Source: Plakobranchus ocellatus (lineage: Eukaryota; Mollusca; Gastropoda; Plakobranchidae). From it: 26,515 bases of DNA. Made by a program: the position numbers and the translations under genes. This document shows positions 19,211 to 26,515 of the stretch, in pieces (the first letter of the stretch is position 1; every line of letters begins with the position of its first letter). Location: NCBI GenBank assembly GCA_019648995.1, contig BLXT01000154.1, forward strand, positions 131,498-158,012, given 5' to 3'. The notes under the pieces are model-generated. The model did not search any database. It saw nothing but the letters and a program-made list of their open reading frames with translations, and had not been told where the DNA came from.

Positions 19211-19759
19211 GTTATTATAGCATACAAATTCCGTGCCTTTCAAGGCATCAGTAAAGAGCCCCAATCTTTTGAAAGCTTTATAAAGTCAGCTCTGCCGACT
19301 GATCACTTGAAAAAAAAGTTTCATTTGCATTAATTTTTATTTTATTTCTCTCATATGTCTATTCTAACATAGTGTAATTGCAGGTATTTTTCCAATCATT
19401 GGTCCCACCTTTCTTAATCTTTCTTTGCTTATTAAAAATCGCATTTTTGAGGGACAAGAGGGTTGGTAATTTTTACTCGCCATGGACATCAAAGGAATCT
19501 GATATCGCCTATTGAAATGCTGTTTATTTGTGACACCTACCCACGTTTACGTGCGTAAACGACTTCTCAACCTCGTAATAATTGTTTTATCTGTCCATCT
19601 ATTTCATTACACATATCTGTAAGCGAATTTTACTGTTAGTTTTATCATGCGGCCCATTTATTGTTCGTACAATCTTTAGCACTAGATTATTAAGATAATA
19701 AAAGAGAATAATTTATAAAAATCTGTGTTATTCTCATCTTAAAACTAAAAAGCCGCCCG

Positions 19760-19760
19760 C

Positions 19761-19827
<67 letters not shown>
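19760..19827. repeat. (CAA)n microsatellite
   Basis: A long run of CAA/AAC, almost pure. On the minus strand it gives a poly-Leu frame (19745-20008), which is an artefact. Confidence 0.95.
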
Positions 19828-20345
19828 CAATCAATAATAACAGCAATAATAGCAGGAGCAGCAACATCGACTTAGACGTTAAACAACAGCAGAATAAAAA
19901 ATGTAGCGTCAAGAAAAATTGTAACAATAACAATAGCAACAACAGAAATGACAACATCGACCAAAAAAACATCAACAACAAAAATATGCCTCCTTCCCAA
20001 TTCACCACACAATTAACCTATTAAAATTCATACTAACCGATCAAACATTCTTCAAATACACGCGCACACACACACACAAAACTCTATCCAACTTACCAAC
20101 CCAGCAAATCATCAGACAATTATATCAACAAATGACTAATAAAATATCTGTAATACTAACAATCTTGTACCAGCAAACTTGTTAATCAAACTATTCATCA
20201 TCATAATTAGCCTTTTTCACCTTAAAACTATCCGTCCCACTCTGTCTTAGGTCATGTCGTCACCTCAATTCGTCAACCAAGTAAACCATGAATCAACCAA
20301 TTTTCTTAATATCCTCTTAATTTAACACCTAACCTACCAACTAAT
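19828..20345. repeat. G-poor, strand-asymmetric tract after the CAA array
   Basis: For about 500 bases the plus strand is rich in A, C and T but holds only a few G per 60 bases (for example two in 19981-20040 and two in 20041-20100). It contains decayed AAC, CA and AATC repeats. It looks like the eroded flank of an expanding simple repeat. No gene is seen. Confidence 0.6.
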
Positions 20346-20429
20346 TAGTCAAGGAATTGACCGGCCGAGAGAATAACACATTTCACTATTTATCAATCAG
20401 TCTACAAATCAATCAACAATCGGATCATC

Positions 20430-20553
20430 GGTGCGTTGGTAGCACAGTAAAAGCAAACAACTGCAGGGACATTTGTGTCGCGGTTCAAGCCCCACCATCG
20501 GCACTCGCGTCTGACGGAGGGTCTGAAAGCCTGAGATCACCTTTTTGTTTTCA
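20430..20553 (+). mobile_element. tRNA-derived SINE, family A, internal deletion
   Basis: GCGTTGGTAGCACAGT opens it, and the CCGCCCTGAGAT block is deleted. A good B box (GCGGTTCAAGCCCCACC) follows, then GACGGAGGGTCTGAAAGCC and CTGAGATCACC. Confidence 0.75.
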
Positions 20554-21084
20554 GGCTTTTAAAACAAAAGCCAAACTATTCGACAACTTAAAAACTAACC
20601 CTCTTCCAGGAAGGTAATTTGAAAGACGACAGCTTTTCTCAAATTTGAATGGAAAGTATCAAACGAAACTAGCTGCGGGAATCCTCTCTATTAGGGTTCA
20701 AAAACTTCTGCCGTTTTTAAATGTTTCCACCATACTTAATTAACTTTAACTAGTTTTATAACTCCCAAATCTTTTCGAGTCTAAAGAGGTGATGTAGGGA
20801 GAAAGTATCAAACAAAAATCTAGCTGGCGCAGTGGAGCTGAAAATTGTCCAATTTAGTTTAAATTAAGAACTTCAAAAATTTATGCAGGCTCTAAAACGC
20901 TGTTGGATAACTCGGAACCAATCGGTTTTCAAAAGCATGGCGTAAACCATTCAGTAAACAGATTATAATCACACTTAAAAAAAACCGCACACACCGCGGA
21001 AAGCAGCAAGCGAATTGTTTTTTGAATGATGGCAGCGCTGGAACCTCGGTGGGTCTGGCTGTAACATTGAGCATTTAAATATAA

Positions 21085-21160
21085 GCATGGTAAGAAGTCT
21101 TTGTAAGAAACAAGTTCGAACCCCCGCCATCGGATTCCATCGCTAGACTGAGACGAAAAG
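21085..21160 (+). mobile_element. Possible 5'-truncated SINE family A fragment
   Basis: AAGTTCGAACCCCCGCCATC aligns with the B box and the following CCCCGCCACCGG of family A. It then continues ATTCCATCGCTAGACTGAGA, a weak match to the tail. Confidence 0.4.
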
Positions 21161-21681
21161 CTTTGTTTAAGTACAGAATGGGCTTTATATCATTACAATA
21201 CATAGCTTTGACGATTCATAGGAATGTTTATACCTCAAATGGGCTCCTTACACATTTGCTTTATATTATAGATCTATTTTTGGTCTCCGAGGGCACTGGC
21301 ATCACAATGTTTTTTTCTCTTGATCAGTTCAACGAAAGCCCTGAAATGCTGTGATCATTTCTTCGTTACATTCATTTTCCCCCTCCAGAACCTATTGCTG
21401 TTATACTGCACCTTGGCAACTATCTATTATTTTCTCATCCGACCGTTCTTTGTTTTGTTTGCGGCGATGCTGGTACAGCAATCAGCTAACTTAAAAATTT
21501 GAGACCACTGAAGACAGTGGTTTATGATCAAAAGCGAACCAAGTAAACTTGCCCACTTCATGGTGACTCGATTCATCAATCGCCTCAAAAAACCCTCCTC
21601 GACTTTATTTCCGTAGCCAAAAGGCATTTTCGAGGATTTTGGATTTAAACATCCAGTGCACTATCACTTTAAAAACAAAGC

Positions 21682-21832
21682 TGCGTTGGTGGCACAGTGG
21701 ATAGCGAACCCGCCCTGAGATCTGCAGAGACTCTTCTATCGCGGGTTCCAGCCTTTTGCACCAGCACTCTTGCCCGGCGGAGAGCATAGAGGCCTAAAGT
21801 CACCTTGTTGTGAAGAAGGTAAAAAAAAAAAA
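21682..21832 (+). mobile_element. tRNA-derived SINE, family A, nearly complete
   Basis: A box TGGCACAGTGG, then ATAGCGAACCCGCCCTGAGA, TCTGCAGAGACTCTTCT, and B box GCGGGTTCCAGCC. The tail ends CACCTTGTTGTGAAG and is followed by an A12 tract. Short open frames on the minus strand are by-products. Confidence 0.85.
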
Positions 21833-22110
21833 TGGATATAAATGTGTATATATATAATTCTTTTTGAGACAAATTCAGATTTTTTTCTGTTTTGAATTAA
21901 TTGAAAAAAACATCTTCATTTGTAATAGGCAACAGACTTTGTTTTCTAAATGCCACTTGAAATATTTTTTTATATTGGATAACGAGAGATTGACCTTTTT
22001 CGTATTATTATTCCTGATGCTCTCGACTAATTTGGTGACTTTTAATCTGGCCACCATTATATATATGACGTTGCATAAGTTTTTCTCTCATGTTATTTCA
22101 ACAATGTAGA

Positions 22111-22250
22111 TGAGGTGTTAATGGCGTAGTGGAAAGCGAATACGCCCTGAAATATGTAGGGACCCATATGTCGCGGCTCGAACCCCGCCACCGACACCCT
22201 GGTTTGACGGAGTGCCTGAAAGCCTGAGATCATCTCATTGAGGATAGGCT
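22111..22250 (+). mobile_element. tRNA-derived SINE, family A
   Basis: A box ATGGCGTAGTGG, then AAAGCGAATACGCCCTGAAA, B box GCGGCTCGAACCCCGCC, and tail GAAAGCCTGAGATCATCT. No A tail is kept. Confidence 0.8.
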
Positions 22251-22594
22251 ATATTCACAAAACCAAACCAACAAAGTTGCTGGAAGTGGGAGGGGATAGG
22301 AGAGAGTGGCATAAACTAAAATGGGGAACAGGGAGGCTGATGATTAAGACGTGTGCGGGTATTTATATTGAGAAGAATGGAAAGTTAGCAGTTTCATTTT
22401 TCTCTATTGTCTTTGTAGACAAAGATTTTTTAAAAGAACTTTTGGGTTTTTTTTTTTTTATTCTAACTTCCATGACTATGCGAGATTAACGCCATAGTGA
22501 GTACATTGAATAACGAATAATAAATCTCGTTGATTCTTTGAATGAACTAATGCGATTTCGCTTTACTTTGACGTTTTCCATTCTGCCTTCCACA

Positions 22595-22763
22595 GGGGCG
22601 TCGGTGGCACTGTGGCTAGCGAGTCCGCCCTGAGATCTGCAGGGACTTTTCTGTTGCGGGTTCGAGCCCCGCCACCGGCGCCCTGGCCTGACGGAGGGCC
22701 TGAGAGCCTGAGATCACCTTGTTGTGGACTGNNNAAAAAAAAAAAAAAAAAAAAAAATAAACC
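22595..22763 (+). mobile_element. tRNA-derived SINE, family A, best copy with target-site duplication
   Basis: This is the reference copy. The head has GGTGGCACTGTGG (A box) and GCGGGTTCGAGCCCCGCC (B box, T arm). The body has GGCCTGACGGAGGGCC and AGCCTGAGATCACCTTG, ending GTTGTGGACTG. A three-base N gap (22732-22734) and an A tract follow. The 10-bp duplication GCCTTCCACA lies at 22585-22594 and 22764-22773, direct evidence of retroposition. A- and B-box structure shows RNA polymerase III origin. Mobilisation would depend on a partner LINE, which is not in the window. Confidence 0.9.
22732..22734. other. Assembly gap, 3 N
   Basis: Three N between the SINE body and its A tail, probably a placeholder for an unresolved homopolymer. 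Confidence 0.97.
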
Positions 22764-22773
22764 GCCTTCCACA

Positions 22774-24140
22774 TCGTAATTTCGTTGGCATCTTATTTTT
22801 TTTTATCTCTGCTCCGTTTTCTTCCTTAGGTCATTGACTTTTCTCATTCACTGCTCTGTTTGCTACTATCTTTTTGTAGCTGGGTTATCCAACCAAATAT
22901 ATTATATCAAATCTGTGTGATATAATTAAGCTTATTTTTCTTTTACCTTCTCCTTGTTTGAGAGGCTTCATAGAATTGTATTCGTTCTTCTTCTTTATTT
23001 TTTTAGTGGGTTTCCTCAGTTGATCATTTTGTGAAATTTCTCTTACATTGTATTTCATAAATTATTCTGCCACCCTTTCTCAAGTTGTGTAGGTTAGTGA
23101 TGTTCGCGGCATATCTATTACCACTGGATCTGTCCGCGGGAAGTCGTGTCTCAACACTGGATACTTTTGGACTTAGGTCGCTCAGTCTGAACTTTGCCTG
23201 TGTGCAGAAGTCTGTCAGAGAGATTTCTGTTGCAGGCTGATTCTGACGACGGAGTATAATCTTGTAAGTTGAGATTTCTTTTTTTTTTTTGTCAACAAAA
23301 CGAGCTGCTATGCTTAATTTTTGCGTTAAGGTTAGAATGCTGCAGTGCATTTTATAAAATTTTGTTCGTTTACGGACTATTAAACTTTTTTGCAAAGATT
23401 ATGCATACCAATTAAGTTAAGTAAGCGAGTGACGTGGTCCCCGCGTATGCTACTGCAACAGTTGCAGAACGTATTTTGAATGTTAGAGTAGAACATTATG
23501 AATGATCTTTGACTGAGTGCGGTATATCGAAAACCACCTGAATTTTGACAAATCTGAAGTTGTAGAAATCAAGGCAAAGCTATATTCAGTGCGACGTTTA
23601 TCCATTTTTTTCCCGACTCAGTTTTAGTTGCTGTCTATCTTTCTACTAACGCATCTTTACGTATCCTTCTCTCTCTGTTTCTGATCTCTTTCTATCACTC
23701 ACACACACTCACTTTATCACGTTCAATACACCACCTCTAGGTTTTTCTTCCTCGTTCCCTAATTCTTTTGCTATATTTTTCTCTTCTTCTACCTTTTTTA
23801 GATTTTCCAATTTGAAAAAAAATCTTAAGTGCCTACTGTTTCTATTTTATTTCAATCGATTCCAAAATAAACAATCGAACTTGTGATCAGGTTTCTTGCT
23901 TCATCGTTTGGAAAAGTCTAGGTATCTATTTGACAATTTGCGTTCTTCACCAATGTACCAGTCTTTAACCATTCCCATCGTAACAGAGGAAATTTACATC
24001 TGAAGCTCAAAGCTTTGATGGTGGCTCTTATTCAATATTCTCTTCATTCTCTTATTTTTATAATTTTTTTGTTGTTTTCTTATACAAGTTGCTCTTGGGA
24101 CGCATTAATTTTTAAACTTGCCATGACACCTGCAAGGGCC
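22774..24140. other. No recognised gene; T/C-rich sequence and an unassigned 123-codon frame
   Basis: The plus strand is pyrimidine-rich, especially 23640-23820. A minus-strand frame at 23024-23395 is open for 123 codons, and its middle (about 23070-23260) is more GC-rich than its surroundings and includes FCTQAKFRLSDLSPKVSSVE. I see no domain, and a splice-like CTTACAAG precedes it. It could be an unrecognised exon or chance. Confidence 0.4.
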
Positions 24141-24150
24141 CTCTGTCAAG

Positions 24151-24300
24151 GATGCGGTATACGCCAGCGCCTTTCATTTTATTAGACGGGTTCGAATGCT
24201 CCTCGTACTGTTTTGTGCGGATAGGTCTCTTCGAAAGCCTGTGGCATTGGTTGCTTTAGAATTTGCAAAGTCGCCCCGACATTTGCATGGACCTTACTTT
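24151..24300 (+). mobile_element. tRNA-like SINE, family B, first copy of a tandem pair
   Basis: A B box (ACGGGTTCGAATGCTCC) lies at about 24186 with an A-box-like GCGGTATACGCCAGCG before it. The following sequence aligns with the next copy: TGTTTTGTGCGGATAGGTCT against CATTTTGTAAGGTTCTGCTC, then TTGGTTGCTTTAGA against TTGGTGACTTAGA, and TTTGCAAAGTCGCC against TTTGCAAACTCGCC. Confidence 0.45.
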
Positions 24301-24305
24301 TTGAA

Positions 24306-24520
24306 TATGGTTCAGTGGTACATAGCAGTGCTCTATACCTCGGGTGCGAATGCCATATATGTGCCATTTTGTAAGGTTCTGCTCTCTTAAAAACGTTGCG
24401 AATTGGTGACTTAGAGAGTCTCTCCCCATAAGTTTTCCCGTAAAAGCTTAGGGGACGTAAAACCAAAGACTTAAGGAGTTTGCAAACTCGCCTTGGTATC
24501 TGCACAAAGCTTTTAACGTG
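24306..24520 (+). mobile_element. tRNA-like SINE, family B, second copy
   Basis: The A box TGGTTCAGTGGTA at 24308-24320 is very tRNA-like, with a B box GGGTGCGAATGCC 34 bases later. The body matches the first copy but has about 60 extra bases before the TTTGCAAACTCGCC block at 24479. A minus-strand 107-codon frame (24182-24505) spans both copies and is a shadow. Confidence 0.5.
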
Positions 24521-24939
24521 CGTAAAAGCCTAGATGCTCAGTAGTAGGCCACCTAGCTCTTTGCATGGTGAATTGATCAACTACAAAAAGAGGACCAACG
24601 TGACATAAAATCTGTCACTGGTTTAAATTTGCTACCGACTACTGCCAAAAGCATTATGAACTCGGCTCACGATCGAGGCAAGATTTTTCTTGAAGTTGGT
24701 GTTGCTGCCACTACTTCTGACAAACGAAATGATATTGTATATTTTTGGTATTATATCCCCCTCCTCGCCTCATTTTTACACACACTTTTTGATCTTTGCA
24801 CATTCTGACCAGATAGCTGCAGTTATTTCTTATACTCCGATGTTTTAGCCAGTCTGGAACGGCATTGGACTGTAACAAAAAATGAAGAGACTGAATCAAC
24901 ATATCTTTTCGGTTATTAGCAAGCACACAAATCTGACAG

Positions 24940-25010
24940 TGAAAGCACAATCGGTAGGACGTTTAGCCTATCCTGGAAGGGGTGATGAATTCGACTCCAT
25001 AGTCCGGATC
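24940..25010 (+). mobile_element. Possible tRNA-derived repeat fragment
   Basis: AAGCACAATCGGTAGGACG resembles a tRNA D arm, TAGCCTATCC could be an anticodon-arm remnant, and GATGAATTCGACTCC resembles the T arm. It lacks a matched acceptor stem, so I do not call a tRNA gene. Confidence 0.35.
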
Positions 25011-25214
25011 GAAGAATTTTACCTGCTTCCTCATCACAAACTAGCTAGTCAGACAGGTCTTTCAAAACTCAGCGAAAGTAAAAGCGTTGAGGAAAACAAA
25101 GCAAACCAACAAATTCCGTCGTATGCTAAGAAAACAAATAGAAACCCAACTTCTTTTACCCACGCGCTCTTTTCGAGTTCCGGACTCGTTTTATCAATGT
25201 TTGCACGATTGTGA

Positions 25215-26001
25215 GTCGTTTACCTGATTTGTGGGTCTATCCTTTCAAAAGACAGGCTTTGTTTAGTATTTCGGATTAGATTTACACCCTTTCTACTACA
25301 CAAAGCGAACTTATATACAATGGTATTTTTGAGTATTATTAAGACGTGTACCATTATGAAAGGATTATCAGAGTGATCCCATACAGGTAGTCTATATTCG
25401 ACTCAGAACGATTATAACTCTTGGCTCGTTTCAGACGAAGAGAATAGGCCTAGTTTGCTAATAATCATAGGCAAAAAAAAACAAAAAACCGCACGCTTGC
25501 TTGTGGAATAGGTTCATCATCAACGTGGCAAACCTAACCTGTGCACTGTAGGCCATATTCTCATTTGAGGATAACGTGGCACACCTAACTTGAGCCTTAC
25601 AGGCCATGTTTGCCACTAGAGTATTTTTAACTCTCTTGTCTACATGTATTACTTTAATTGGTGGTGACATATTTAAGTGAATCATCCAGGTTCCCTGATA
25701 ATCAAGAGTAAATGGAGAAGAACTCGCTTTAAAGTTGAAGTTGCATAACTGCATCTTCTTTTAAGTAGTACTTCTGAAAAGACTTCGAGCCTCTGTTGCT
25801 TTACTGTATTGCTTCATTGTGATAGATAGTATGGATAAGTAGATAAATGGTTAAGTCGACTTTGTTTTTTATCCCCTTAAGCCACCGAGTTACCAGTAGT
25901 CACTGATCACAAACTGGCCTTATCGGCTACAATCTGTTTCAAGAGGTTAGGTTGACCCTCGAGTGTTTAAGAGTAAACAAAACTTGAAAGAACAAGGTGC
26001 T
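25215..26001. other. No recognised gene
   Basis: Mixed AT-rich sequence with one short duplication at 25522. A minus-strand frame of 98 codons (25458-25754) is produced partly by that duplication and has no recognisable domain. Confidence 0.5.
25522..25615. repeat. 51-bp imperfect tandem duplication
   Basis: AACGTGGCAAACCTAACCTG at 25522 recurs as AACGTGGCACACCTAACTTG at 25573, each followed by a TAGGCCAT or CAGGCCAT block. Confidence 0.75.
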
Positions 26002-26208
26002 GTATCTGCAAGGCTATTCTGGTAGTTGAGAGGCCTTAACAGTTTTACTTTTTATTGAGAGCCCAAGCTATTGATGTAATGGAGAAGCTTACACAATTGT
26101 TTTTTATCTGAAGCCCAGGAAGGTGATTTAGTGGAAGGGCCTACAGGTTTATTGCGTATTCGAAAGCCCAGGACTTTGATGACGCTTTGTTTAGCAAGTT
26201 AAGCTCAA
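26002..26208. repeat. Diverged 52-bp tandem array, four units
   Basis: Units begin TATCTG or TATTGAG/TATTCG at 26002, 26053, 26105 and 26157. Each carries a GCCCAGG-like block about ten bases in, then a GATG or GGTGA block, then GGAGAAGC/GGAAGGGC and TTACA/CTACA. Copies are well diverged, so the array is old. Confidence 0.6.
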
Positions 26209-26446
26209 AATCTTCAGAGACTTGACGTTACAACAAGGACCCAAAAATCTGAGATCTATGAGGCTGTGGACAAGACTATCTGGCGTATGCAACAAGTAAA
26301 CTTTGGGACCTAATTGGGAATCCTAAAGAAAAAGAATTTTATAGAAACTAGATGACATGAACACGTGTTTTAGTGTAAAATTAAAAATACAAATAATCAA
26401 CAGTTGCCATTACGAGTTCTGCACCAGCAGCCAGTGGTATTGCTCA

Positions 26447-26515
26447 GCAGGCTTCACCCCTTTCCCTCTTCTTTTTCCTTTCCCAACCTCCTATTCTACC
26501 CCCTCCCTCCCTTTT
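26447..26515. repeat. Polypyrimidine tract at window end
   Basis: C/T with almost no purines over the last 70 bases of the window. Strand-biased tracts of this kind can form triplex DNA or serve as a splice acceptor tract, but the sequence after it is not available. Confidence 0.7.

Noticed and set aside
19745-20008. Poly-leucine membrane-like frame
   Set aside because: Translation of the CAA microsatellite on the reverse strand.
1-26515. CRISPR array
   Set aside because: All direct repeats found are contiguous tandem units or dispersed SINEs, with no regular repeat-spacer pattern, and the DNA is eukaryotic.

Overview
The window is animal nuclear DNA: AT-rich, with spliced genes, long introns, microsatellites and short interspersed elements. 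It has no bacterial-style operons. The firmest anchor is the 5' end of a CREB-binding protein (CBP/p300) gene on the minus strand. I infer a lophotrochozoan, most likely a gastropod mollusc, from the divergent CBP N-terminus, the TCTAGATC-rich microsatellite sequence and the many tRNA-derived SINEs. The species cannot be fixed from this sequence alone.

Right to left for CBP: exon 1 is at 10179-10260 and carries the start codon. Exon 2 is at 6769-7466 and encodes the acidic N-terminus, an LxxLL motif and a long Met/Asn/Gln-rich linker. Exon 3 is at 4170-4395 and encodes most of the TAZ1 zinc domain. The exon phases agree (1, then 0, then 1), giving 335 residues plus one base. Exon 4 and all later domains are not seen and probably lie beyond position 1. 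Head-to-head with CBP, 448 bases away on the plus strand, is a short open frame (10709-10864) for a 51-residue protein with one membrane segment. Its stop codon sits exactly at a strong splice donor. The interval between the two genes is a candidate bidirectional promoter.

The CBP introns are full of mobile DNA. Intron 1 holds a 272-bp MITE with a 49-base perfect terminal inverted repeat and TTAA flanks, 87 bases from the exon 1 donor, next to a TCTAGA-rich repeat. Intron 2 holds a hAT-like element (4491-5700) with a truncated same-strand frame ending in a CxxC, an internal 118-bp inverted duplication, and a SINE. The stretch leftward of exon 3 holds tandem duplications and, at the window edge, a frameshifted fragment that looks like a SAP domain.

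From about 10.9 to 26.5 kb I recognise no protein gene. This part holds two assembly gaps, microsatellites, a second TTAA-flanked element (16744-17625), about ten copies of one tRNA-derived SINE family, one or two further tRNA-like repeat families, a G-poor strand-asymmetric tract and a diverged 52-bp tandem array. One SINE copy (22595-22763) keeps a 10-bp target duplication and looks recent. I find no new multi-gene system. The points most worth following up are the two TTAA elements, the hAT remnant, the SINE families and the small membrane-protein gene at the CBP promoter.
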